DNA of 32,822 bases from Deltaproteobacteria bacterium (GCA_009692615.1 SHYW01000053.1:1-32822); one strand, 5' to 3'. Counted from the stretch's first letter, positions 7,411-15,502 are shown. Notes: generated from the letters alone by a model not told the origin. A program made the numbers and translations.

Positions 7411-9087
7411 ATGGCCCTGTCCCCCGTCAATCCGATCACCGTCGAGGTCGTGCGCAACGGCTTGGCGCATATCGCCAACGAGATGGCCACCGTGCTGCGC
7501 AAGACTTCCTACAACATGATGATCTACGAGGTGCGCGACTACTGCGTCGGCATCGTCGATCCCGATGGTAATATCTTGTCGCAAAATTTCGGCGCGCTGC
7601 CGATCTTTCTCGCCGATCTCGGCCCGGCCATCGTCGACGGCGTGCGCATGCATGGGCGGGACGGTTTCCGGCCGGGCGACGTGCTGCTGATGAATCATCC
7701 CTACGTCTGCGGCCAGCACTTAAACAATGTCGTGGTCTACACGCCGTTCTTTCATGACGGCGAGCTGGTGGCGTTTCTCGCCGTGCGCGCCCATTGGATC
7801 GACATCGGTGGCCGGCCCATGGGGTTCGGATTCAGCGGCACGCGGGAAGTTTATGAAGAAGGGTTGCAGTTTCGTTCGCTGAAACTTTATCGCGGCGAGC
7901 AGCTCAATCAGGAAATTTTTCAGATCATCACCGACAACGTGCGTTTCGCCGAATCTTCCCTGGGCGATCTGCGCGCGCAGATCGCCGCCTGCCGGGTCGG
8001 CGACCGCGGCCTCGGTGGACTGGTGAGCCGTTACCGTTTAAATTCATTCTTGCAATGCGTGCGGAAAATCTGGCAGCAGTCCGAAGCTTTGGCGCGCGAG
8101 CAAGTAGCGCGGATCAAGCCGGGCAGCTATGCAGCCGAGGCGTTGTTCGATAGCGACGGCGTTAATCTCGACAAGCCGGTGCCGCTGAAAGTCAAAGTAA
8201 TAGTTGCCGGCAGCGACATGACCATCGATTTCTCCGAGATCAGCGAGCAAGTGGCGGGCTCGATCAATTCCGGCGAGTCGGGCGCGGTGGCGGCGGCGCG
8301 GGTCGCGTTCAAATCGTTAGTCGCACCCTATTCGCCTATCGACGAAGGCTGCTTTCGCGCTCTAAAAGTTATCATCCCGCCGGGAAAAATTTTGAGCGCC
8401 ACCCCGCCGTCCCCGGTGGGTAACTGGAGCCGCACGCTGCCAACGGTGATCGATCTAATTCTCCGCGCGCTGGCGCCAGCGATGCCGGAGCGCGTCGCGG
8501 CGGGACATAAGGGCGACATGGGCGGCTACGCATTTTTCGGTGTCAATCCGAAAACCGGCAGAAGATTTCTCTGCCAGACGATCATGGGCGGCGGCTGGGG
8601 TGGACGCGCGCATGAAGACGGCGAGAACGCGACGGTATCGATGTGCCAGGGCGACGTGCAGAACGCGCCGGTGGAGTTGCAAGAAATTTATTATCCAGTC
8701 TTGATCGAGCGCCAACAATTGCGCGAGGGCAGCGGCGGCAGTGGAAAATTTCGCGGCGGCCTCGGCATCGAAGTTAGCGTGCGCGTGCTCTGCGACGCGT
8801 CGACCAATATCAACGTCGAACGCCAGCGCACCGCGCCTTGGGGATTGTTTGGCGGCGAGTGCGGCGAGAAGGCGAAAGCGTTGGTCAAACAATCGCCCGA
8901 CGATCCGGGCATGTGGCTCACGAAAAAGCCGAACTATTCATTGAAGCAAGGCGGCAGCGTGACGTTCTTCACCGCGGGTGGCGGCGGGTACGGTGTCGTG
9001 CAAGAGCGCTCGGGAGAATTGATCGAGCGGGATGCGCGACTGGGTTACATGCCGGTGAAAATTAGTCGGTCGAGTGGCGGCGAGTGA
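7411..9087 (+). CDS. hyuB: Hydantoinase B / oxoprolinase family protein (HyuB)
   Basis: This 558-residue protein begins with ITVEVVRNGLAHIANEM, the classic HyuB N-terminus. GDVLLMNHPY-CGQHLNNVV (around residues 90-108) and the C-terminal GSGGSGKFRGGLGIE and GGGGYG stretches are also typical. HyuB pairs with the ATP-hydrolysing HyuA to open hydantoin, N-methylhydantoin or 5-oxoproline rings; relatives are subunits of acetone carboxylase. Its probable partner, HyuA, is at 15707-17743 on the same strand but about 6.6 kb away, which is unusual because the two are normally adjacent. The ATG at 7411 is preceded by AAGGTAAG. The protein is cytoplasmic. The exact ring substrate cannot be deduced. Confidence 0.85.
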   Translation: MALSPVNPITVEVVRNGLAHIANEMATVLRKTSYNMMIYEVRDYCVGIVDPDGNILSQNFGALPIFLADLGPAIVDGVRMHGRDGFRPGDVLLMNHPYVCGQHLNNVVVYTPFFHDGELVAFLAVRAHWIDIGGRPMGFGFSGTREVYEEGLQFRSLKLYRGEQLNQEIFQIITDNVRFAESSLGDLRAQIAACRVGDRGLGGLVSRYRLNSFLQCVRKIWQQSEALAREQVARIKPGSYAAEALFDSDGVNLDKPVPLKVKVIVAGSDMTIDFSEISEQVAGSINSGESGAVAAARVAFKSLVAPYSPIDEGCFRALKVIIPPGKILSATPPSPVGNWSRTLPTVIDLILRALAPAMPERVAAGHKGDMGGYAFFGVNPKTGRRFLCQTIMGGGWGGRAHEDGENATVSMCQGDVQNAPVELQEIYYPVLIERQQLREGSGGSGKFRGGLGIEVSVRVLCDASTNINVERQRTAPWGLFGGECGEKAKALVKQSPDDPGMWLTKKPNYSLKQGGSVTFFTAGGGGYGVVQERSGELIERDARLGYMPVKISRSSGGE

Positions 9088-9122
9088 CATGCGAATGAAT
9101 CGTTCAGAGCGAAGAAATCTTA

Positions 9123-9194
9123 ACCCCCTCGCCCATTCCGATGGGAGAGGGCAGGGGTGAGGGCAAGGGCGACCGCCGGTCGCCCCTACAAGAG
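9123..9194 (+). repeat. Composite hairpin repeat, copy 5
   Basis: It contains CCCTCGCCCATTCCGATGGGAGAGGG, then GGTGAGGGC and the palindrome GGGCGACCGCCGGTCGCCC with CTACAAGAG. The second terminal hairpin is missing. It ends 15 bases before the next start codon. Confidence 0.8.
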
Positions 9195-9208
9195 TCAAGG
9201 AAAAAGAA

Positions 9209-10210
9209 ATGGCGAAACTGATGAAGAAAAAAATCACTCGGCGAGCTTTTTGCTCGCTGCTCTTGGCTCTTCCCTTTTCTGCTCGGGCGCAGCAGCCGAA
9301 GAAAGTTCCGCTCGTAGGGTATCTATCGTCGGGCAATGCAGCTAGTGAATCCGCCCGTTCCGAAGGAATTCGGCTAGCTCTGCGCGCGCGTGGCTACATA
9401 GAAGGACAGAACATTGCTACGGAGTACCGATATGGGGAGGGAAGGAACGATCGGCTTCCTGCGCTCGCGGCCGAGCTGGTGCGACTCAAGGTTGATATCT
9501 TCGTGGTAGCAGGAGGGACACCGGCGGTCCGAGTGGCCAAGAACGCGACCAAGACGATTCCCATAGTTATGGTGGGCGGTGGTACCGATCCTGTCGAGTC
9601 AGGGCTGGTTGACAGCCTTGCCCATCCCGGCGGCAACGTCACGGGCGTTACAAACCTGACCAGAAAACTAGGCGGGAAACGACTCGATCTGCTCAAAGAA
9701 GCGCTTCCCAAAGTTGTCCGTGTCGCGGTTATCCACGAAACTGCCAGTCCGGCTACTGCAATCGAGCTGAAAGAGATCCAGGCTGCGGCGCACGCGTTGA
9801 AGTTGACTATCTAGCCTTGGGAGATGCGAACTGCGGAAGATTTCGAGAAGGTATTCGCGGCATTAAACAAGCAACGCCCGGATGGACTCTACGTGCTCGA
9901 TAGCCCACTACTGGGTGTTAACCGAAAACGGATCGTGGACTTTGCGTTAAAGAGGCGGTTGCCGTCGACGTACCAGAGCAGAGACGCTGTAGAGGCGGGC
10001 GGGCTCATGTACTACGGGGCGGACCAAACGGAAAGTTACCAGCGCATCGCGTATTATGTGGACAGAATCTTGAAGGGAGCTAAGCCCGCCGATCTGCCGG
10101 TGGAGCAGCCGATGCGGTTTGAGTTCATCATCAATTTGAAGACGGCTAAGCAGATCGGCGTGAACATCGATCCGAATGTAATGGCGCGGGCGACCAAGTT
10201 GATCAAGTGA
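9209..10210 (+). pseudogene. Tat-exported ABC substrate-binding protein (ABC_sub_bind), broken by in-frame TAG
   Basis: Reading through one TAG at 9812-9814 gives a full-length protein of about 333 residues of the ABC_sub_bind (PF04392) type. It is a close paralogue of the intact gene at 11202-12194. The TAG falls exactly where the paralogue has CAG (Gln) in LKLTI-Q-PWE, so a single C-to-T change explains it. The N-terminus has a twin-arginine signal (KKITRRAFCSLLLALP) ending in SARA. Downstream of the stop the frame stays open and conserved to a normal C-terminus (NLKTAKQIGVN...ATKLIK), so the mutation is recent or is a sequence error. A truncated 201-residue product would lack half of the binding fold. 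Other genes here end in TAG, so general recoding is unlikely. Confidence 0.8.
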
Positions 10211-10368
10211 ATCGAGATCCTTCACGTTCGCTCAGAGCTTGCCCTGAGACGATCGAAGGGACAAGTTTTAGATTTTTGTCTGCGGGGCCGCTTTGTTGCG
10301 ATATAAGAAAGCTGTTGAGTCAAACCGCGAGAAGGAAGTAAGCTTTGTGGTAAAAGGGTGAACGAACG

Positions 10369-10683
10369 ATGAAGACGAACCACGTCAAAGACAACCTGCC
10401 GAAGGAGAAGATCGCCGAGTTCTGCCGCCGTCATCACATTCGCAAGCTGGCGGTGTTTGGCTCGGCGTTGCGAGAAGATTTTCGCCCCGACAGCGACCTG
10501 GACGTGCTGGTGGAGTTCGATCCGGAGCACACCCCTGGTCTGGCGTTTTTTGGGATGGAGCACGAGCTTTCCGAATTGCTCGGACGAAAGGTAGACTTGA
10601 ACACGCCGCAGTTTCTGAGCCCCTACTTCCGCGACAAAGTGCTGGCAGAGGCGGAGGTGCAATATGCCGAGCCACGACACTAG
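10369..10683 (+). CDS. mntA: MNT-domain nucleotidyltransferase antitoxin (MntA-type)
   Basis: This 104-residue minimal nucleotidyltransferase has the signature GSx10DxD: G31-S32 ... D43-L-D45. In HEPN/MNT (type VII) toxin-antitoxin systems this protein inactivates the partner toxin by adding AMP units to a tyrosine near the toxin's active site. The gene overlaps the next by 20 bases, a normal arrangement for this module. The ATG at 10369 opens the conserved fold soon after, and no upstream alternative is needed. It lies between a broken binding-protein gene and an orphan fragment of another. The leader at 10211-10368 has a CTCAGAGCTTGCCCTGAG-like fragment resembling a dispersed repeat. Confidence 0.85.
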   Translation: MKTNHVKDNLPKEKIAEFCRRHHIRKLAVFGSALREDFRPDSDLDVLVEFDPEHTPGLAFFGMEHELSELLGRKVDLNTPQFLSPYFRDKVLAEAEVQYAEPRH

Positions 10684-11008
10684 CGTGCGGTTGCGCCACA
10701 TGCTCGACGCGGCGCGCGAGGCGGCGCAAATGGCGCAGGGCAGGACTCGCGCGGATTTGGATACTGACCGTCCTCTCAACCTTTCGTTGGTGCGCTTGCT
10801 GGAGATCGTCGGCGAAGCAGCGAGCCGCGTTCCGGTTGGTGAGCGCGCACAATACTCTGGCATTCCGTGGGTGCAGATCGTCGGCCTTCGCAACCGGCTC
10901 ATCCACGGCTACGACAACGTCGACTTCGACATTCTCTGGGAGATCGTCACCCAAGATCTCACGCCTCTGATTGCTGAATTGGAGAAGATATTTTCTTCGA
11001 CGCCGTAG
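10664..11008 (+). CDS. hepT: HEPN-domain RNase toxin (HepT/DUF86)
   Basis: This 114-residue all-helical protein has the HEPN catalytic motif Rx4HxY: R76, H81 and Y83 in RNRLIHGY. HepT toxins cleave RNA as dimers, and the Tyr is the residue AMPylated by the MNT partner. The start at 10664 has a strong GGAGGTG just upstream, inside the end of the antitoxin gene. The complete motifs in both partners suggest a functional module that stabilises this region or acts in phage defence. Downstream, an orphan tail of an ABC_sub_bind gene begins about 45 bases after the stop. Confidence 0.88.
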   Translation: MPSHDTSVRLRHMLDAAREAAQMAQGRTRADLDTDRPLNLSLVRLLEIVGEAASRVPVGERAQYSGIPWVQIVGLRNRLIHGYDNVDFDILWEIVTQDLTPLIAELEKIFSSTP

Positions 11009-11052
11009 GGACGAAAAAACTGCTTCAACAGCGAGCACGGCACCTTTTGATA

Positions 11053-11124
11053 GCGACCAAGCGGATCGGCCTGACGATTCCGCCGGAGGTGCGAGTGGAT
11101 AAAGTGATCAGAAATCAGAAATAA
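11053..11124 (+). pseudogene. Orphan C-terminal tail of an ABC_sub_bind protein
   Basis: The frame ending at TAA 11122-11124 reads ATKRIGLTIPPEVRVDKVI, the usual end of ABC_sub_bind proteins (compare the family's IGLTIPPxVLxRADKVI). No start or binding domain precedes it; the toxin gene does. It is a relic of a deleted copy in a former tandem array. The degraded ending RNQK and the short VDKVI segment indicate age. Confidence 0.65.
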
Positions 11125-11140
11125 TTTTTCGATTGCCACT

Positions 11141-11175
11141 TCCCTCTCCCGCAAAGTGGGAGAGGGCGAGGGTGA
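11141..11175 (+). repeat. Composite hairpin repeat, copy 6 (first hairpin only)
   Basis: CCCTCTCCC-GCAAAGT-GGGAGAGGG is followed by CGAGGGTGAAG. It lies 27 bases before the start of the next binding-protein gene. Confidence 0.75.
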
Positions 11176-11201
11176 AGAAAAAATCAATCGAGGGAAAACA
11201 C

Positions 11202-12194
11202 ATGCATAAAAAAATCACTCGGCGAGCTTTTTGCTCGATGCTCTTGACTCTTCCCGTTGCAGCGCGGGCGCAGCAGCCGAAGAAAGTCTGGCGGATAGGG
11301 TATCTATCGTCGTTCGATTCGGCTCGTGAGTCCGCCCGTGCCGAGGCAATTCGGCTGGCACTGCGCGAGCGCGGCTACATAGAAGGACAGAACATCGCCA
11401 TCGAGTACCGATATACGGAGGGGAAGCGCGATCGCGCCCCTGAGCTTGCCGCCGAGCTGGTGCGTCTCAAGGTTGATATCATCTTGGTAGCAGGAGGAGG
11501 CAGGATGATCCGGGCGGCCATGAATGCCACCAAGGTGATTCCCATCATCATGACGGGCCAAGGGATCGATCCTGTCGACGCAAGGCTGGTTGAGAGCCTT
11601 GCCCGTCCCGGCGGCAACGTCACCGGCGTTACAAACCTTGCCACTCTGCTAGGCGGTAAGCGGCTGGAGATCCTCAAAGAAGCCGTCCCAAAACTTGCCC
11701 GTGTCGCGGTTCTTTACGATCCAGCTCTTCCAAGCAATGTACTCAATGTGAAAGATGATCTCCCGGTCGCGGCGCGTGCGCTGAAGTTAACTATTCAGCC
11801 TTGGGAGGTACGAACTGCGGACGATTTCGATAGAGTTTTTGCCGCGATGGGTAAGCAGCGCCCCGATGGACTCTACGTGCTCGGCGGCGGGGTAATGAAT
11901 CTTAATCAAAATCGGACAATCGGCTTTGCGTTAAAAAGCCGGTTACCCTCGACGTACAACGTCAGCGCCGCTGTAGAGGCCGGTGGACTCATGTACTACG
12001 GAGCGGACGTCGCGGAGAGCTACCAGCGCGTCGCATATTTCGTGGACAGGATTCTCAAAGGCACCAAGCCCGCCGAACTGCCCGTCGAGCAGCCGATGAG
12101 GTTCGAGTTCGTGATCAATAAAAAGACGGCGGATCAGATCGGTCTGACGTTACCGCAGTGGACGCTGATGAAGGCGACTAAGGTAATCAAGTAA
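11202..12194 (+). CDS. Tat-exported ABC transporter substrate-binding protein (ABC_sub_bind)
   Basis: This 330-residue protein starts with a twin-arginine signal (KKITRRAFCSMLLTLP, cut after AARA). It continues with the ABC_sub_bind/Peripla_BP fold: WRIGYLSS, YIEGQNIAIEYR, LARPGGNVTGVTN, RPDGLYVL, and an end with ATKVIK. These proteins are thought to bind small organic ligands for ABC import, but no ATPase or permease is encoded nearby. The start at 11202 follows GAGGGAAAA. The upstream in-frame extension to 11133 reads through a hairpin repeat and would mask the Tat signal. It is a close paralogue of the TAG-broken gene at 9209. Its stop TAATG overlaps the next possible start, suggesting translational coupling. 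Confidence 0.85.
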   Translation: MHKKITRRAFCSMLLTLPVAARAQQPKKVWRIGYLSSFDSARESARAEAIRLALRERGYIEGQNIAIEYRYTEGKRDRAPELAAELVRLKVDIILVAGGGRMIRAAMNATKVIPIIMTGQGIDPVDARLVESLARPGGNVTGVTNLATLLGGKRLEILKEAVPKLARVAVLYDPALPSNVLNVKDDLPVAARALKLTIQPWEVRTADDFDRVFAAMGKQRPDGLYVLGGGVMNLNQNRTIGFALKSRLPSTYNVSAAVEAGGLMYYGADVAESYQRVAYFVDRILKGTKPAELPVEQPMRFEFVINKKTADQIGLTLPQWTLMKATKVIK

Positions 12195-12475
12195 TGTTAA
12201 CAGGAGGAAAAATCCTTGCCAACAATACTTCACTTCTCATTCGCGGATGGCGATTCTTTTTCTATGCCAATGAGGCCAATGAGCCAATTCATATCCATTG
12301 TCGGAAGGCCGAGAAAGAATGTAAATACTGGTTGGACCGGGCGAACTTTGGCGTCGCGGAAGCGTTTAGTTATCGGATGACCGGGAAAGACAAGCGAGAA
12401 GTCATAAAAATAATATTCGAGCACTTTGAGTATATCGAGAGCGAGTGGAACAAGTTCGAGAAGAGAAAACAATGA
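12194..12475 (+). CDS. DUF4160 protein, possibly frameshifted near its start
   Basis: The 93-codon frame contains RGWRFFFYANEANEPIHIHC and KYWLDRANFGV, characteristic of DUF4160, which is often paired with DUF2442 in toxin-antitoxin-like operons. The annotated start ATG overlaps the upstream stop (TAATG). DUF4160 proteins normally begin MPTIL..., and exactly such a sequence (PTILHF) is present at 12219 in a different frame. It is preceded by TTG at 12216 and AGGAGG at 12202-12207, an ideal start. A one-base shift between about 12230 and 12245 would join the two. The gene may therefore be intact with an odd N-terminus, mutated, or affected by an assembly error. The molecular function of the family is not established. 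Confidence 0.7.
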   Translation: MLTGGKILANNTSLLIRGWRFFFYANEANEPIHIHCRKAEKECKYWLDRANFGVAEAFSYRMTGKDKREVIKIIFEHFEYIESEWNKFEKRKQ

Positions 12476-12717
12476 AAAAATATCATCACGTGAAAAACGT
12501 CCGTTTTGACAATCAGTTTCTCCTGTTGAATGTCGATGGTCGGGAGTACCGGGTCGATCTTTGGCAACATTCCAAGAAGCTTGCGGCGGCAGCCCAGCAC
12601 GCGAAGGAAAAATTCGAGCTGTCGCCGTCGAGGTACGGAATTCACTGGCCGGAGTTAGACGAAGATCTTTCGATCGACGGAATGATCACGGCGGCGAAGG
12701 TGAGAAAGGCGGGATAG
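12472..12717 (+). CDS. DUF2442 protein
   Basis: This 81-residue protein has the DUF2442 layout: HHVKNVRFDNQFLLLNVDG, YRVDLWQHSKKLAAA and the closing GIHWPELDEDLSIDGMI. The ATG overlaps the stop of the preceding DUF4160 gene (ATGA), so the two are translationally coupled. DUF4160/DUF2442 pairs recur in many genomes and are suspected toxin-antitoxin modules, but their biochemistry is not settled. The C-terminus runs straight into an orphan binding-protein tail 10 bases after the stop. Confidence 0.8.
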   Translation: MKKYHHVKNVRFDNQFLLLNVDGREYRVDLWQHSKKLAAAAQHAKEKFELSPSRYGIHWPELDEDLSIDGMITAAKVRKAG

Positions 12718-12727
12718 GAGCGACGAC

Positions 12728-12805
12728 AAACTGAAAACAGCCAAACAGGTCGGCGTGGCCATCGCCCCGAATCTGTTGGCGCGGGCGAACAAGTTGATTA
12801 AATAG
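12728..12805 (+). pseudogene. Second orphan C-terminal tail of an ABC_sub_bind protein
   Basis: The frame KLKTAKQVGVAIAPNLLARANKLIK-stop (about 25 residues) matches the C-terminus of the broken gene at 9209 (NLKTAKQIGVN...ARATKLIK) better than that of its direct neighbour at 11202. There is no start or binding domain. The junction with the DUF2442 gene lies in 12718-12727. Confidence 0.75.
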
Positions 12806-12839
12806 GCAACAGGCATTGGGCATTAGGCAACAGTAAGAA

Positions 12840-12905
12840 TTACCGATTGCGATTCCCGCTCCCGTTGGGAAGGGGCCGGGGCGACGGGGATTGGGAATTC
12901 GGTAG
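12840..12905. repeat. Degenerate hairpin repeat
   Basis: CCGATTGCGATTCCCG on one side faces CGGGGATTGGGAATTCGG on the other, around CTCCCGTTGGGAAGGGG. It is probably a worn member of the junction repeats. The rest of 12806-12955 holds no gene. Confidence 0.5.
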
Positions 12906-12955
12906 TAGCTGGAACAGTTGAGAAGTACCATACAGGCAAAACTTTCGAGGTAATT

Positions 12956-14065
12956 ATGGATCAACGAGCGGAATTCGATAAGCGGTTGACGCAAGTGCGC
13001 CAGGCGATGCGCGACAAAGGGTTGCAAACATTGCTGGTGCACGATTCGGGGCGGCATAATTTTTTGCGCATGAACTACGTCGCCTATCTGACCGACTTCA
13101 TCAGCGTCGGTCCGGAGACGATGTTGGTGATTTCCATCGATGACGCGCCGGTGCTTTATCTGGCGCCAGTGTGGGACATCGCGCGGTCGCGGGAAGAATC
13201 GTTCGTTTCGGACGTGCGGCCGTTCAAAGAATTTCACGCGCGCTTGCCGAATATTTCCGGCAAGGTCGGGTTGGTGGGGCGCGAGGCGATGCATGTCGAT
13301 TTGCACGACGAGATCGTCAAAGCGCTCAAGCAGACGCCGGTCAACGCCAAAGACATCATCGAGAGCATGGCGCGTTGCAAAGGGCCGTTCGAGCTGGAGC
13401 GTATGCGGCGCGCGGCGGCGATCGCTGATGCCGGCGTGCATGCTTTGCACGAAGACGCGCGGCCGGGCTTGAAAGAATACGAGCTTGCCGCCATCGTCGA
13501 ATACAAAATGCGTTCGCTCGGCGCCGAGGATAATTTCGGCATGGTGGTCGCCAACAGTCACAACCAAGCGCTCCATCCGCCCACCGACCGTGTCGTACAA
13601 TCCGGCGACATCATCATCGGCGAGATCACGCCATGCATCGGCGGGCTGTTCGTGCAGATCTGCCGCACGGTGGTGCTCGGTGAGCCGGCGCCGGTGGTAC
13701 GCGAGAAATACGCGATCCTCCACAAAGCGATGGGCTTGGGCATGGAAGCCGCGCAGACCGGCGCGCCGGCCAGCGCGGTCGCCAAAGCGATCAACGGGAC
13801 GTTCATCGAATATGGCTACGAACAATATTGCCGCCCGCCGTTCATGCGCGTGCGCGGACATGGACTGGGCTGCGGCGCCTTCGCACCGGGCAGCTTGGAA
13901 GACGACAATAAGACTAAGCTGGAAGAGGGTATGACCTTCATCATTCATCCCAACCAATATTTTCCCGAGACCGGTTATCTGACGCTGGGCGATACGGTGG
14001 TGATGACCGAGACCAAAGCCGAGTCGTTGATGAAGTCTTCTTGGGAAATCTACATCAAAGACTAG
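12956..14065 (+). CDS. M24/creatinase-fold protein lacking the metal ligands
   Basis: This 369-residue protein has an N-terminal creatinase/prolidase domain (1-140) and an M24 'pita-bread' domain (about 145-365). Metallopeptidases of this fold use Asp, Asp, His, Glu, Glu. Here the first pair (spacing D-x10-D) is E223 and Q234, the His is kept (H302 in RGHGLG), and the two Glu are H331 (IIHPNQY) and G345 (TLGDTVV). The substrate-site His in ALHPP (H207) is retained. Loss of metal ligands with a retained His is what creatinase shows, so a creatinase-like C-N hydrolase is more plausible than an Xaa-Pro peptidase. This is an inference. The start at 12956 follows GAGG. It is cytoplasmic. The next gene is a related protein. 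Confidence 0.8.
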   Translation: MDQRAEFDKRLTQVRQAMRDKGLQTLLVHDSGRHNFLRMNYVAYLTDFISVGPETMLVISIDDAPVLYLAPVWDIARSREESFVSDVRPFKEFHARLPNISGKVGLVGREAMHVDLHDEIVKALKQTPVNAKDIIESMARCKGPFELERMRRAAAIADAGVHALHEDARPGLKEYELAAIVEYKMRSLGAEDNFGMVVANSHNQALHPPTDRVVQSGDIIIGEITPCIGGLFVQICRTVVLGEPAPVVREKYAILHKAMGLGMEAAQTGAPASAVAKAINGTFIEYGYEQYCRPPFMRVRGHGLGCGAFAPGSLEDDNKTKLEEGMTFIIHPNQYFPETGYLTLGDTVVMTETKAESLMKSSWEIYIKD

Positions 14066-14100
14066 CCAAACATATTTGAAAATTTGGGATCACAAAATTC

Positions 14101-14258
14101 GAAGCACGAAAGCGGCCCCGCGGACCGAAACAAATTCAAATGACCAAAAAACTAAATGTTCCAAACAACTCTGATTCGGATTCCTCGTTTTGGATTTTCC
14201 GTAGTTTGGATTATTTTGGCCGCGTTTGTTTCGGTCCGCGGGGCTTCTTTCGTGCTTC
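14101..14258. repeat. Long inverted repeat B (34-bp arms, 90-nt loop)
   Basis: The arms at 14101-14134 and 14225-14258 share the ends GAAGCACGAAA and CCGAAACAAA with repeat A at 7185-7332. The 8-nt core is replaced by 13 nt (GCGGCCCCGCGGA left; complement of GAAGCCCCGCGGA right) on both arms, so pairing is kept. The 90-nt loop is nearly the same as in repeat A. The ORF inside (14140-14331) is repeat-derived and not called. Confidence 0.85.
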
Positions 14259-14341
14259 GGATTTCGAATTTATTTCGCAGGCGTACTGGCGCGGTAAATT
14301 CGTTGAAGTCGTAAATAGGATTCGTAATTGATGAGGCAAAG

Positions 14342-15502
14342 ATGATATTCGGACGACACTCAGTATTAAAAAGAGGCTGTTCTACTTGGGATCCTGAGCT
14401 GGTGCCGCAGGCGGAGTTCCAGGCGCGGCTCGATCGGCTGCGCCAAGATATGGCGCTGCTGAATTTGGACGCGCTGGTGATTTACGGCGACAATTACTCT
14501 TTTGGCGATCTCTGTTATCTGACCAATTACTTTCCCAAGGTGCGCGGCGGTATCGCGGTGGTGCCGCGGGACGGCGCGATTTCCTTGCTCATCAACATCG
14601 GCAGCCGCGATGTGCCGTTCGCCAAGACGCTCACTTGGGTCGAAGACGTGCGTGCGTCGAACCTGGTCGGCGCCGACGGCGCCAAGCTGATAAAAGAGAA
14701 GGGGTTGGAAAAAGCGCGGCTCGGCTTGGTCGACTCCGGCCAGGGCTTTCCGCTGCCGCAGCTCGAAGATATGAAATACGCGCTGCCCGAAGCGGCCTGG
14801 GGAAATATGCCTTCATTGTTGCAACCGATCCGCTTGCACAAAGGCACGCGCGAGATCGCGGCGATGGCGCAGGCCGGTCGATTACTTAAAGAAGTTTGCG
14901 ACGGCGCTAGTCAATTCATCAAGCCTGGACGAAAAGAATATGAGATCGTCGCCGACATCGACCGCTTGGCGCGCGACAAAGGCGCCGAAGACATTCGCAT
15001 TCTCGCCGGCGCGCAGCGTTTGAATCCGCCGAGCTTCAAGCAAGCGGCGAGCATCGGTTCGCACTGGGCGGTTTATCTCGCCGTGCAGCATGAGCGCTAT
15101 TGGGCCGAAGCGGGGCGGACTTATTTTTTGTCCGCCGATGACAAACTTCGCAGCACTTACACGCGCGCTCAGGAAATCGTCGCGGCGATGGCGAAGCAAT
15201 TGAAGCCGAAGCGCGCCACCGCGGATATCGACGACATCGCGCGCCGTGAGCTAGGCGAGTTCTACGCCGCGGCGTCGGTCTACGGTCTCGCCAACGGCAT
15301 CGGCCTTAATCAGTGGGAAGCGCCGTTCTTGAGCGAAGACGACGCCCAGCAAGTCGGCGCGTTGTCGGTGGGTGCAACGACGCTCGATGAAAACATGACG
15401 CTGGCGCTGCGCGTGGCGATTGAAAGCGAAGGGCAGATTGTTCTTTACGGCGATAGTTTTCAGGTGACGGCGGGCGGGGCGAAGTCGCTGGTGGGAAGTT
15501 AA
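14342..15502 (+). CDS. Second M24/creatinase-fold protein, metal ligands absent
   Basis: This 386-residue protein has the same two-domain layout (N-terminal domain about 25-175, M24 domain about 180-380). The expected Asp pair is absent: AVQHERYWAEAGRTYF has no aspartate where LID...SD-TRT is usual. The GHG His is Asn (NGIGL), the catalytic-site His seen as HPP in the neighbour is Asn (RLNPPS), and the two Glu of the IEP...IED motifs are replaced (ALRVAIES, LYGDSFQ). It is therefore probably not a metallopeptidase and may be a non-catalytic partner of the preceding protein or a diverged enzyme. The ATG at 14342 follows AGGCAAAG. The stop is TAA. Confidence 0.75.
   Translation: MIFGRHSVLKRGCSTWDPELVPQAEFQARLDRLRQDMALLNLDALVIYGDNYSFGDLCYLTNYFPKVRGGIAVVPRDGAISLLINIGSRDVPFAKTLTWVEDVRASNLVGADGAKLIKEKGLEKARLGLVDSGQGFPLPQLEDMKYALPEAAWGNMPSLLQPIRLHKGTREIAAMAQAGRLLKEVCDGASQFIKPGRKEYEIVADIDRLARDKGAEDIRILAGAQRLNPPSFKQAASIGSHWAVYLAVQHERYWAEAGRTYFLSADDKLRSTYTRAQEIVAAMAKQLKPKRATADIDDIARRELGEFYAAASVYGLANGIGLNQWEAPFLSEDDAQQVGALSVGATTLDENMTLALRVAIESEGQIVLYGDSFQVTAGGAKSLVGS

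Noticed and set aside
12686-13957. 423-codon minus-strand reading frame
   Set aside because: It lies opposite the M24 gene at 12956, is rich in His/Arg/Asp from reversed codons, and shows no family pattern. It is a shadow of GC-rich coding bias.
14140-14331. 63-codon plus-strand reading frame
   Set aside because: It is entirely within long inverted repeat B. The matching region of repeat A does not preserve it as a gene.
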